DNA of 64,000 nucleotides from assembly GCA_014904985.1 (NCBI GenBank), contig MU128931.1:231027-295026 (forward strand). The letters run 5' to 3'. Positions 36,661-47,935 of the stretch are shown here, piece by piece. The notes under the pieces are model-generated. The model was not told the origin of the DNA, ran no database searches, and worked only from the letters and a program-made list of their open reading frames with translations. Within the stretch, counting starts at the first letter, position 1; each line of letters begins with the position of its first letter. The stretch is from Hydnum rufescens UP504 (lineage: Eukaryota > Basidiomycota > Agaricomycetes > Cantharellales > Hydnaceae). Position numbers and translations under genes: made by a program.

Positions 36661-39472
36661 TGGGAGACCCTGTAATCAGTGAGTTTCCTTTCAATCACTC
36701 ACCCTCAACCTTATCCTCACCCATCCCCGTCCTCAGGTACTGGCCATGGGGGTGTTGGGTTACATGGTGGTATTGGTGGTCGTGGAGGGGATGTCCATCT
36801 CCACACCCATAGCTGTCGGTGCCTTCCTCAAGTATTTGGACTGCCTGCTCATACTTAATGCCCCTCCAGCTGAGCCAGGATCCCTTGATACTTCCCTCTT
36901 AATGACTCTTCCTCGAGCGAACTATGCGGGCTATGATTCCGCCCGTGAAGACTCTCCATCTTCATGTCTCGAGGGGACTCGTGTTGCCATATTGAAGGAG
37001 ATTATGTTGTGGTCGGAGAGTGCGAATGGGGAACGGCCACCTGTGTACTGGCTCAATGGACTGGCTGGCATCGGAAAATCAATGATCGCAAAAACCGTTG
37101 CGGAGCGTGCCCAAGAGAAGGCCTTGTTAGGCGCCACTTTCTTCTTTTCTCGGAGCGACGGACCCTTACGGGATCCGCGGCTCGTATTGCCTACCCTCGC
37201 TTTCCAACTCGCGCAATCGGATAGTGCGTTCAAGAACGTCATTGTAGAAGCTCTAAGACAAGACCCGACACTGGGGCACAAAGAGCTATCGACGCAGTTG
37301 CGGAAATTAATCTTGTCCCCTTTGCTCAACATCAACCCCCTTTGTCGACCAACACTTATCATCCTTGACGCTCTCGACGAGTGTGAAGAGAAGGGTGCTG
37401 CAGATATTCTTCGACTTGTATTCTCACACGCGATCCAGATACCTTTCCTGCGCATCTTGATCACAAGCCGTCCACAACCCCACCTATCCTCAGTGTTCAA
37501 TAATACTCAGAACCTGGAGAAGACGGTTCTTCATGATATAGAAGCCTCGGTCATTCAGCAAGACATCCAATTTTATATCTCCGTCGAATTGGCCAAAATT
37601 CCGGAGAAACTTGACCTTCGTATGCCTGCCAATTGGGCCTCCGAGATGGAGAGGGACTCACTCGTAGAGAAGTCCGGGAAGCTATTTGTTTACGCGGCTA
37701 CGGCACTCCGATTTATTGGTGACGATCGAGTGCCAGATCCTCGTAGACATCTAAGTCTTATACTTAACACCCGCTCGGTCCAACAAGCCGGAGCCACCCC
37801 ATATTCTCAGCTGGATGAGCTGTATACGGGGGTGCTCCGAAACTCCCTTTCCCGATATAATCATCGAGAGAATGTGGTGCGGTTTCAGATCGTCATTGGG
37901 AGCATTGTGCTATTACGCGAACCCCTCCCGCTCCATTCGTTGGCTCAATTCGTTCAGTACGAAGGAGAGGTTGTTGAGGCTACCTTGCGTCATCTTCACT
38001 CAGTCATCGTTCCACCTCATAATATTCACGAGGCACCTCGTATTTATCACCCTTCATTTCTCGAATTTATTACCGATTCTTCCCGATGCTCGATGACGGA
38101 GTTTGTCATTGTTCCTGTGCCAGAACAGGAGCTGCGGCATGCGTTCCGATGCTTCGAACTCATGGCAAAATATCTCAAGCGGGACGTTGCTGGTATCTCA
38201 GATCCATCCCTCCTAAACAGGGAGGTAGATGGACTTGAACAGAAAGTGAGAGATGCTTTGCCACTGGAGGTGCAGTATGCCTGCCGGTATTGGGCGTCCC
38301 ATCTATCACATGTCGAGTTGGGAGAGAAGAAAATGGCGGAAGTCTTGGAGATGTTCCTGATGCAATCACTTTTATGGTGGTTAGAAGCAATGAGCCTGAT
38401 TAATAGTGTCTCAACTGCAGTAAGATTGATTCAAGAGGCACACTGCTGGGTGGTATGTGTATTTTTTTTATTGATCCTCAGTCCAGTGCCTGACTATGGG
38501 ATGGTTCTGATGATAGACAAGTTTGAAATCCAAGCCAATTCTAGTAACAATGCTGGCCGATGCACATCGGTTCATTCTCGCCCATAGGGAAGTCATAAGA
38601 GGAAGTGCACTCCATGTGTATCATTCTGCATTGCCTTGCACACCTCCAGAGACTCTGCTTTATAAAACATATAGCAAAGATGGAAAGGATTGTGTCAGGG
38701 TGTTGCAAGGTGTGGAATCAGAATGGCCACAGACCTTAAGTTCTTTACTTGGTCATTCTGGTTCAGTCACAAGTGTTGCATTCTCACCCAATGGATTATG
38801 CCTTGCATCTGGCTCTGAAGATTGTACCCTGGGGTTGTGGGATTTTGTGTCTGGGGCACTCACTGCCAAACTGGAGGGCCACTCTGGTCCAGTCTTAAGT
38901 GTTTCATTTTCACCCAATGGACTGTGGCTTGCATCAGGCTCCAAAGATTGTATCCTACAGTTATGGGATGTTGTGTCTGGCACACCCATTGCAAAACTGG
39001 GGGGCCATTCTGGTTCAGTTATAATGGTTGCATTTTCACCTGATGGGTTGTGCCTGGCATCAGGCTCCAGTGATGGTACCCTACAGTTGTGGGATACCAT
39101 GTCCTGGGCACCAACAGCCAAACTGGAAGACAATTCTGGTTGGGTTACAAGCATTGCATTTTCACCCAATGGATTGTGCTTTGCATCAGGTTTCAGTGAT
39201 GGCACCCTACAACTGTGGAATGCCACATCCAGTGTGCCTGTTGCCAAACTGAAAGGCCACTCTACTTGGGTTGGGACTGTTGCATTTTCACCTGATGGAT
39301 TGTGGCTTGCATCAGGCTCTGATGATGGCAGTCTATGGTTGTGGGATCCAATGTCCAGTGCACCCATTCAACTGGGGGATTATTCTGATTCAGTTATGAC
39401 CCTTGCATTTTCACCTGATGGATTATGCCTTGCATCTGGCTCAGATGATGGTACCCTACACTTGTGGGATCC
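36661..39472 (+). pseudogene. NLR2: NACHT-WD40 receptor, frameshifted at 5' end and truncated by an LTR
   Basis: Close paralogue of NLR1 in inverse orientation. NACHT motifs are VYWLNGLAGIGKSMIAKTV, FFFSRSDGPLRDPRL, TLIILDALDECEEKG and LRILITSRPQPHL. An intron (donor GTATGT near 38455, acceptor near 38518) leads to KPILVTMLADAHRFILAHRE and six WD repeats. The reading frame of the Gly-rich linker (GGIGGRGGDVHLHTH, at about 36740-36830) differs from that of the NACHT exon. This is caused by one extra base at about 36828-36832 relative to NLR1, and a 2-nt loss lies further upstream near 36645. The sixth WD repeat stops at GTLHLWDP where the LTR of element A begins (39473), so the rest of the array is displaced. 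Confidence 0.8.
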
Positions 39473-40085
39473 TGTCAGGGCCACGCTGCGATGAGAGCAC
39501 CAGACAAATATAAACACAGATAACTCCAACTAAGTCCGGCATGAGTCTGGGTAAGTCCAGGAGAATCCGGGCAAGAACGAGATAACGAGATTGAGACGGA
39601 GAGGCAATCCAGCAGCCCGGAAGGGACTAGGCGGAAACGAGCACAGCGGTCCTTAAGCTCACGGAGTCAACTGGAAAGTACTCGGACTGTAGTCTGGAGT
39701 GGAAGTGGAAATCCTGAGATTAACATTAAGGGAATAGGTACAGTGAGGCTAACCTGTAGTCCGGAGTGGAAGCGGAAATCCTGAGAGACCAAAGCTGAAT
39801 CTCTGGATTTCGCCCCGGACTACTTATACATAGTTCCTATACTACGGGGGATTGATCACTTAATGAGAGGTGGTTACAGGGGGGCAGGCACAAGAGGGGA
39901 GCGGGCAGGGGACAGGAAAGTGGAGGGGACAGGGACAGGGCCAGGGGTAAGTGTGTGAGAACCGGAAGTAAAGGAAATGAGGAAATGAAGGGGAAATGAA
40001 ACGGAGGCGGGGACAAACCGGAAACAAACCGGAACAAATCCGGAAACAAATCCGGAATTAACTGGGAAACGGATGAACTCTGACA
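39473..40085 (-). repeat. 3' LTR of element A (chromodomain Ty3/gypsy, minus orientation)
   Basis: 613 bp with TGTCAG at the left and CTGACA at the right, reverse-complement matching the LTRs of element C (51107-51658 and 55940-56475). It is longer than those because it carries a partial internal duplication of the segment around 39680-39795. It interrupts NLR2. The partner LTR lies beyond the right edge of the window. Confidence 0.88.
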
Positions 40086-40169
40086 TTACCCCCCTCTTGA
40101 GCCCGATCGTCCCGAGCGGGTGGGAAGGATCGATCCACGGAAACATCCGGAGTTCTTGTGCCACGTAAT

Positions 40170-41028
40170 ATGTCAGGCAATAATCGTTCTCTGTTTGAAG
40201 AAGCTCGTCTCCGCCGTGAAGAGGCTGCGCAGGCGTTGAGGGAGGCACAGGAGGAGGAGGCCAGGCTCGCGGAGGAGGAGCGGAAGAAGGAGGAGGCGAA
40301 GCGGAAGGCGGCTGAGGCGGCGCGTCGTAAGGCAGCTGCAGAGGCCAAGGCTGCCGCGGAGGCGAAGGCTACTGCCAGGAGGGTCCAGGAGGACTCTGTG
40401 AACCAGCTGTGAGTCCGTGTCTTGGTGAAGTTCCGCTTACTTGGTAATAATGTCTTCCAGGTCTACTGTGTGCATTCGCTGTATTCAGCACCGGATCCCT
40501 TGTGTCCCCCAGGACAAGCCGGGAACGCGGGCGTGCCGGCCGTGCTTCATGGCGAAGGTTCGATGCACGCTGGGCGATGAAGGGGCGTCCGGAGCCGAGC
40601 CATTGACGGGTCGGGGCCGTGCTCGTGCTCCTGCAGCGGACATCCAGCTCTGACTTGTGGTAGCCGTGGAGCAAAGCGCGCTTGCGCACAAACGGTTGGC
40701 CGAGATGTTGGAGAAGCAGGCCCGGGCCGCGGAGGAGATGGCATTCTTGGTGGGGGAGATGCGAGACTCTCTCCAGGCCATCGCCTGGCACCTGGTCCCT
40801 CGCCAGGTGGTTTCTCACCCTCCAGTCCCAAGTCCGGAGTGGATGGGGATCAGGTCTGGAACGGTCGAGCCGGCCTCTGGTGGGGGTCCGTTGTCCAGAT
40901 GCGGGATCAAGTGTCAGTGTACCGAGGAGCCCATCAATATAACGGATAGCGAGGGTGGTAACGACGATGTTGATGGCAAGGACGATGACATGGATGATGA
41001 GGATGATGATGACGAGGATGATGAGTAG
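40170..41028 (+). pseudogene. Antisense Zn2Cys6-like gene of element A, nonsense-mutated
   Basis: Opposite strand to the element's pol. Exon 1 encodes MSGNNRSLFEEARLRREEAA and a long Ala/Glu/Lys coiled coil. An intron (donor CT|GTGAGT at about 40409, acceptor TTCCAG at about 40461) joins NQL to STVCIRCIQHRIPC. The cysteines then give CX2CX6CX10CX2CX6C. A TGA at 40651-40653 stands where the element C copy has CGA. Downstream the frame goes on through a helical segment to an acidic tail (DDDMDDEDDDDEDDE). The basic patch GIKRQRTEE of copy C is GIKCQCTEE here, by two CGT-to-TGT changes. The product would be truncated after the zinc cluster. Confidence 0.75.
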
Positions 41029-41108
41029 TCCGAGCTGTTGTTCTGTCTTCCACTCCTCCTTTTTTCCTTTTTCTTTCCTCCTTGTAAATATGTTGTTCCT
41101 TGAACCCG

Positions 41109-41527
41109 TCAGTGCGTCGACCAGTCTGGGAGGTCCATCGGAGACTCCGTAAGGAACTGGGTGGTCCGGAACGGTATGGATGCGAACTCCACGGCATTAA
41201 TGCGTCTTGGGGCCTCCGGATGAGTCTGGTGGAATTCCTGAACGGCCTCCGGGGCGTTGTCCAGGTTGGCTTTGGGGACCCATTCATTGTCGGAAGCCGG
41301 GTACCCCTTCCACTTCACTAGGTACTGGAGTTTCCGGCAGAAATACCTGGAATTCTTGATTCGCTCGACTTCATACTCCTCTTCACCTCCTCGTAAGATT
41401 GGGGGTGGTGGGGGGTGAGCTGTGTGCTCTGCAATCGGGTCCGGTTGGAAGGGGCGGAGTTTGGATACATGGAACACTGGGTGGATATGCATGGAGGCAG
41501 GGAGTTTGAGATGGATGGCAGAGCAGG
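41109..41527 (-). CDS. Element A integrase C-terminus and chromodomain (left part, split by element B)
   Basis: Segments LKLPASMHIHPVFHVSKLRP and PPPPPILRGGEEEYEVERIK precede a chromodomain: FCRKLQYLVKWKGYPASDNE, WVPKANLDNAPEAVQEFHQ. This is the C-terminal end of a chromovirus integrase, which can target integration to modified histones. At 41528 the sequence is interrupted by element B, and the rest of this integrase continues at 62999. The stop region (DLPDWSTH) is near 41109. Confidence 0.85.
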
Positions 41528-42094
41528 TGTAATATAGCTCTTTAGTATACGAAGTCCTTCTTTCTATTTTAGGACACTTATGTAATAGCATGGTCCACGA
41601 TGATTGTAGTCACGGATGTTACCGAATGGAGAGTAACTTCTTGCCCAGACCTCTACACTCATGCGAGACCTGCGAAACCTTCCCATCACGTCACTATCAA
41701 TGTGACCCGCTACTGACGCACCCCCCTCTTTCTGTTCTAGCGGCCGCTCGGACAGCTGGCCTACTTGGCGAGTCTCGTATCGACGCGACTCTGACTGTGA
41801 GTACAGCCCTTTAGCCTACTCACTGACTTCTATCCCTCTCCTTAGATAGTCGTTATGCCACTTGGCTAACGACTACTTACTTGCCTTCATCATCCTCCCT
41901 CTTCCCCCGCACTCTTTTCTCCCGGACTCAGAGCGAAGCAAGTGCCTAGCTCCGTGCCCGGTTCCCCCGCTCGAGGCTAGTGCTGAGAGCAGCAGGAATT
42001 CTACTCTTCTCAATCCCTTTCTTCTCCCCATCGACTCCGCCTTGTCTAACGACGACTATCGCATATGTTCGCAGTCGAACAATGCGCTATTACA
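41528..42094 (+). repeat. 5' LTR of element B
   Basis: 567 bp, TGTAATA...TATTACA ends. In the first 200 bp the differences from the 3' LTR are all transitions, many at CpG or TpG/CpA positions, and the two LTRs have equal length. The sequence just after (TTGGTTCCCTCTAGCC) is the likely primer-binding area, but I cannot assign a tRNA. Confidence 0.9.
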
Positions 42095-42194
42095 TTGGTT
42101 CCCTCTAGCCAACAAGGCAGTCGAACCAATCCCAACGCCACGCACTCCCTCCACTCTTCCCTCCCCTCTCTACACACACGAGTCCCTGTCGACC

Positions 42195-43437
42195 ATGGGT
42201 CACCGGTCGAAGTCTCCGAAGCTCAACCTCCACATGAGAATCGCTCACCATGTCCTGTCTTCGGATCACGAAGATGTGCTCTATCACCCTGCCACACATG
42301 AATGTGTAGCTATCCCTCCCCAGCTCCGGTCACTAGCCCGGTACCTTGAGATTGTCAAGAGACTCAATGAGCCGGTAGGAGACTACACCAACCCCTTTTC
42401 AAGCGCACCTGTTACAACGTTCCAATTCATCTCCATATGGACGAAGTTCGCGCCTGCCCAATATCACACCTCATACTTCCTATTCGAGGAGGATCAGCAG
42501 GAGTGGTATGTGGATTGGGAGCTCCTCATTACGATCCAAACCGCGCTAGAGAGGCTGCAGAATGTCATTACCGACATCATAGCAATAGTAGGGGAAGAGC
42601 CCCATACCTTTGTAATAGATCGGGATTCCAAATTGACCGAGCAACTCTGGACATCTAAGGAGCTTAAAAAACTTATGATGGCCGACAAGCTGTTGAAACT
42701 ACGGGCAGAGTTGACCCTTGCGAGGCTGTACAAGCTGAGGAAGCTCCACCAGGGGGAGAGTCTATCGACCCCCATGGCCTCAGAGGACTCACTACCTCCT
42801 ACCCCTGAATTAAGGGAACGGCTGCATAAGGCCTGGCATGACCCACGCCTGCCCACTAAGAAAATTGCCAGGCGAGCTGTAGCTGTGGGATGGGAGGCTC
42901 TAGAAGCTGACGTCGACGGGGTTCGCCCCATAGTACAAGTGTCCAGACACCCATTTTCTGGAAATCAGGCTGCCAAGTATGGAGAGTATGACTTCAAGAT
43001 GGAGGAAGCTCTTGAGGTGCAGCCCCTGCCTCAGATCGATGCCGAGCCATATGGCCTAGGGCTCTTTGTATCAGCCACCACCCTAGAGGAACAACAGGCG
43101 AGTACCAGCCACTGGACAACCCTCAGTCCGAACGCAGGGCCGGGATCCATACTCGACATGCCAGCCTGGCCAACCCCCCCTTCAGAGTTAGCCGTGTTCT
43201 CTCGCTTGTCCAACTATAGAGCCTCCTCCATTGATCTGGAGTTGTCCCCCTCAAAGTGGCAGGAAGTGCCTCTTCAAGGTTCGAGCACTCCCACGCCCAA
43301 CCCTCGTAATCGATTTGTGACCTTTTCCCAACAAGTGTCCACCCTGGGGGAAGGGCTGCGTAACGCCTTATGGACCCTGTCGAAAGCCAATTTGGGAGTT
43401 GGCGGGGACTATTCGGGACTCCCTCCAAGTGGAGGCG
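42195..43437 (+). CDS. Element B gag, N-terminal part (unusual extension)
   Basis: The first ATG downstream of the LTR is at 42195 (MGHRSKSPKLNLHMRIAHHV). The frame is open from inside the LTR, but that part is LTR sequence. About 410 residues follow, with helical segments such as WELLITIQTALERLQNVITD and LMMADKLLKLRAELTLARLY and no known gag motif. The ORF stays in phase up to the foldback insertion at 43438. The remainder of gag resumes at 47936 in the frame expected if the foldback and its 8-bp duplication are discounted. Confidence 0.65.
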
Positions 43438-43799
43438 CACCTAACGCACCCTCAAAAAGGTACCTCTTAGGTGGGTTCCAGTTGCATTGGCCTTTGACCT
43501 AAGAGGTGGTTTTTATATAGGCACGTCTAGGCGGTGTCTAAAGGTGTTCAAAAGATGAAAAATTTCTAAGTCCCTATAATAGGTGCGCCTATCTGTGCCC
43601 ACCGCAGGTGCCACTCCCAGGCTTTTTAACTATTTGATAGGCATTTTGGGGTTGATTTAGGCATGCCTAAATCAGTTGTGTCTAATGATGTCTAGAGCTT
43701 AATTATTGACTTTGAATTGAAGAGGCCTATCCAGGGTTGATTTAGACATGCCTAAATCAGTGATATCTAGTGATGTGGAACAGGTTGACCATCACCAGG

Positions 43800-44165
43800 A
43801 GGTGTCTAATTGTGTGCCTAAGCAAGTCTAAGCATGTCTAGGGTTGTCTAAGCTTGTCTGGGCATGTCTAGGTGTCTAGGCATGTCTAAGCATGTCTAGG
43901 TGTGTCTAGGTGTCTAGGCATGTCTAAGCATGTCTAGGCATGTCTAGGTGTCTAGGCATGTCTAGGCATGTCTAGGTGTCTAGGCATGTCTAGGCATGTC
44001 TAGGTGTCTAGGCATGTCTAGGTGTCTAGGCATGTCTAGGCATGTCTAGGTGTCTAGGCATGTCTAGGTGTCTAGGCATGTCTAGGCATGTCTAGGTGTC
44101 TAGGCATGTCTAGGTGTCTAGGCATGTCTAGGCATGTCTAGGCATGTCTAGGCAGGTTTAGGCAG
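43800..44165. repeat. Expanded TGTCTAGG(CA) tandem array, left foldback arm
   Basis: About 350 bp of alternating 10-mer TGTCTAGGCA and 8-mer TGTCTAGG units, with degenerate copies at the left edge (GTCTAAGCATGTC-type). The matching array in the right arm is much shorter. Confidence 0.9.
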
Positions 44166-47100
44166 GTAACTTGGGACTGAGTTTAGTACAAATATTATGT
44201 AATTATTCCTAAATGGTATCCAGTTACATAATACATGTATCCTATCTTAAAAAAATGCCAAAATGCGGAAATTAAATGAAGTACATCCAAAGAATATTTA
44301 GGCATCCAGCCCAATGGGGGCCCAGGACCAGGGGGAGGTGCCTGGGATGGATGGATGGACCCCTGGGGACCCTGATAAAGTGAAAAAATTAGGCCCAGGG
44401 CCAATGGTTAATCCCTGAAACAATGAGGGCAGCAAGAACAGCTCCGGAACCACCGGAAGTTGCCGGAATCTAAGCGCTGAGCGGATTGGTCTGAAATTTG
44501 GCACATGACTAGAGACCATCTGCCTGCAAACCATATTAAAATTGCAGCCAAATCCATGCATTAGTTATTGAGATATGAGGCAAACAAGTTTGGATATTGA
44601 AAATTCATTTTCTCCTCCCATAGAATAGCTGGGGACTTGAAAATTTACAGGGAGCATAAAATATAGTGTACTAATTATGTGCCAAACATTATTCCAATCC
44701 ATCCAGGTTAAGGCAGTGAACTGGACAGGGGGTACCAGAACCACCGGAAATTTCCGAAAAAGAACCACTGGGCAGATCGCTCTGAAACTTGGCACGTGAT
44801 TAGAAGCTCCTTAGGCAAAGATCATATCAAAATTTCAGCCATACCCATCCACTAGTTATGGAGTTATGGGCCAAACATGTTTGAACATTGAAAATTAATT
44901 TACTCCCCCTACAGACAGGATATGAACTTGAAATTTTACATGGGGTATGGCCATATGATGAACTACATATGTGCCAAAAATCAGCTTTTTTTGTTTACTT
45001 TTAGGCATGCCACTCCCTTGGCAGGAAAAATGGGAACAAAACCCTACCATGAATGTGAGCCACTCCACCTCAGGCCTAAACTGGGTGGAATAAGCTTTGA
45101 TTAGTATGACCCTGACTATATCCAAAAATAGAATGAATTGGATGTGTGGAAGTGCCTGAAATTGAGGGGGAGGGGGAGGAAGGTCAAAAGGGAATTACAT
45201 CAAATGTAGAGCTGGGGTGGCTCTGATATTATACCACTAGTCTAGCACATATATAGGGAGTACACATACCAAATATCAGCCTAACTGGACTCCATTTAGG
45301 CACTGCTCCACAGCCCTCCCCCCAAAACAACAATTTCCCCCCCAGAGTCTTCCATCCATGCAATGGCCCTGAAAATTCACCCTTTGGTCATCCAAATACA
45401 TTTATAACACCCCCAAAATTTCAGATTCATGACTCCAGTGTGAGAGTTTCCATAATATTTTCAAGTTTCCCTGACATACCCCCTCCAATTGGGGCACTTC
45501 CAGAGCTCCAATCACTCCCATTTTTTGTAGGCCACACCCGGCCACCATTTGAGGCTCAGGCCCAAAATTTCAGCCCATTCTAAGCACTTTTGACATTGGT
45601 CACATGACCAAGATCCTCCTCTCCCCCTGCTTCACTCAGTGATCCAATCTGTATGAAAGTTGTTGCCATCTGTAGTAGTAGTATGTAACAGTGTATGATT
45701 CAAATTTCAGAACATCCCATGCAATATTGATTGAGTTATTCAAGAAATATTCTAGATCTATTCAATTTGGGGGTTCAGAGGTACGGTATATAGTGAAATT
45801 TCACTATATACCATACCTCTAACCCCCAAATTGAATAGATCTAGAATATTTCTTGAATAACTCAATCAATATTGCATGGGATGTTCTGAAATTTGAATCA
45901 TACACTGTTACATACTACTACTACAGATAGCAACAACTTTCATACAGATTGGATCACTGAGTGAAGCAGGGGGAGAGGAGGATCTTGGTCATGTGACCAA
46001 TGTCAAAAGTGCTTAGAATGGGCTGAAATTTTGGGCCTGAGCCTCAAATGGTGGCCGGGTGTGGCCTACAAAAAATGGGAGTGATTGGAGCTCTGGAAGT
46101 GCCCCAATTGGAGGGGGTATGTCAGGGAAACTTGAAAATATTATGGAAACTCTCACACTGGAGTCATGAATCTGAAATTTTGGGGGATGTTATAAATGTA
46201 TTTGGATGACCAAAGGGTGAATTTTCAGGGCCATTGCATGGATGGAAGACTCTGGGGGGGAAATTGTTGTTTTGGGGGGAGGGCTGTGGAGCAGTGCCTA
46301 AATGGAGTCCAGTTAGGCTGATATTTGGTATGTGTACTCCCTATATATGTGCTAGACTAGTGGTATAATATCAGAGCCACCCCAGCTCTACATTTGATGT
46401 AATTCCCTTTTGACCTTCCTCCCCCTCCCCCTCAATTTCAGGCACTTCCACACATCCAATTCATTCTATTTTTGGATATAGTCAGGGTCATACTAATCAA
46501 AGCTTATTCCACCCAGTTTAGGCCTGAGGTGGAGTGGCTCACATTCATGGTAGGGTTTTGTTCCCATTTTTCCTGCCAAGGGAGTGGCATGCCTAAAAGT
46601 AAACAAAAAAAGCTGATTTTTGGCACATATGTAGTTCATCATATGGCCATACCCCATGTAAAATTTCAAGTTCATATCCTGTCTGTAGGGGGAGTAAATT
46701 AATTTTCAATGTTCAAACTTGTTTGGCCCATAACTCCATAACTAGTGGATGGGTATGGCTGAAATTTTGATATGATCTTTCGCCTAAGGAGCTTCTAATC
46801 ACGTGCCAAGTTTCAGAGCGATCTGCCCAGTGGTTCTTTTTCGGAAATTTCCGGTGGTTCTGGTACCCCCTGTCCAGTTCACTGCCTTAACCTGGATGGA
46901 TTGGAATAATTTTTGGCACATAATTAGTACACTATATGTTTATGCTCCCTGTAAATTTTCAAGTCCCCAGCTATTCTATGGGAGGAGAAAATGAATTTTC
47001 AATATCCAAACTTGTTTGCCTCATATCTCAATAACTAATGCATGGATTTGGCTGCAATTTTAATATGGTTTGCGGGCAGATAGTCTCTAGTCATGTGCCA

Positions 47101-47436
47101 AATTTCAGACCGATCCGCTCAGCGCTTAGATTCCGGCAACTTCCGGTGGTTCCAGAGCTGTTCTTGCTGCCCTCATTGTTTCAGGGATTAACCATTGGCC
47201 CTGGGCCTAATTTTTTCACTTTATCAGGGTCCCCAGGGGTCCATCCATCCATCCCAGGCACCTCCCCCTGGTCCTGGGCCCCCATTGGGCTGGATGCCTA
47301 AATATTCTTTGGATGTACTTCATTTAATTTCCGCATTTTGGCATTTTTTTAAGATAGGATACATGTATTATGTAACTGGATACCATTTAGGAATAATTAC
47401 ATAATATTTGTACTAAACTCAGTCCCAAGTTACCTG

Positions 47437-47550
47437 CCTAAACCTGCCTAGACATGCCTAGACATGCCTAGACACCTAGACATGCCTAGACATGCTTAGA
47501 CATGCCTAGACACCTAGACATGCCCAGACAAGCTTAGACTTGCTTAGGCA
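47437..47550. repeat. Short counterpart array, right foldback arm
   Basis: About 110 bp of the reverse-complement units (CCTAGACATG, CCTAGACA). The shortage relative to the left arm is close to the whole length difference between the arms. Confidence 0.88.
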
Positions 47551-47935
47551 CACAATTAGACACCTCCTGGTGATGGTCAACCTGTTCCACATCACTAGAT
47601 ATCACTGATTTAGGCATGTCTAAATCAACCCTGGATAGGCCTCTTTAATTCAAAGTCAATAATTAAGCTCTAGACATCATTAGACACAACTGATTTAGGC
47701 ATGCCTAAATCAACCCCAAAATGCCTATCAAATAGTTAAAAAGCCTGGGAGTGGCACCTGCGGCGGGCACAGATAGGCGTGCCTATTATAGGGACTTAGA
47801 AATTTTTCATCTTTTGAACACCTTTAGACACTGCCTAGATGTGCCTATATAAAAACCACCTCTTAGGTCAAAGGCCAATGCAACCGGAACCCACCTAAGA
47901 GGTACCTTTTTGAGGGTGCGTTAGGTGTGGAGGTG

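Larger units (their letters stand above)
43438..47927. mobile_element. Foldback transposon: 4.49-kb head-to-head palindrome
   Basis: Ends CACCTAACG...CGTTAGGTG are flanked by an 8-bp duplication of element B gag, TGGAGGCG (43430-43437) and TGGAGGTG (47928-47935). The left arm (43438-45798) and right arm (45799-47927) are reverse complements meeting with no spacer at GTGAAA|TTTCAC. Arms differ by scattered single bases and by the length of an internal short-repeat array, which accounts for the 232-bp arm difference. Identical ORFs appear in both arms (for example 44895-45125 and 46472-46702), but none resembles a transposase. An 8-bp duplication suggests mobilisation by a hAT-type or similar transposase supplied in trans. 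Confidence 0.88.

Noticed and set aside
41862..42194. N-terminal part of the long ORF starting inside the element B LTR
   Set aside because: It is LTR sequence repeated at 62761. The likely gag start is the first ATG after the LTR, at 42195.
44895..46702. Paired identical ORFs in the foldback arms
   Set aside because: They are mirror copies created by the palindrome, short, and unlike any transposase.
43438..47927. Palindrome as a sequencing or assembly artefact (for example an unsplit hairpin read)
   Set aside because: Flanks on the two sides are different parts of one gag ORF, an 8-bp duplication brackets it, and the arms carry distinct point differences and array lengths. Still worth confirming with reads.
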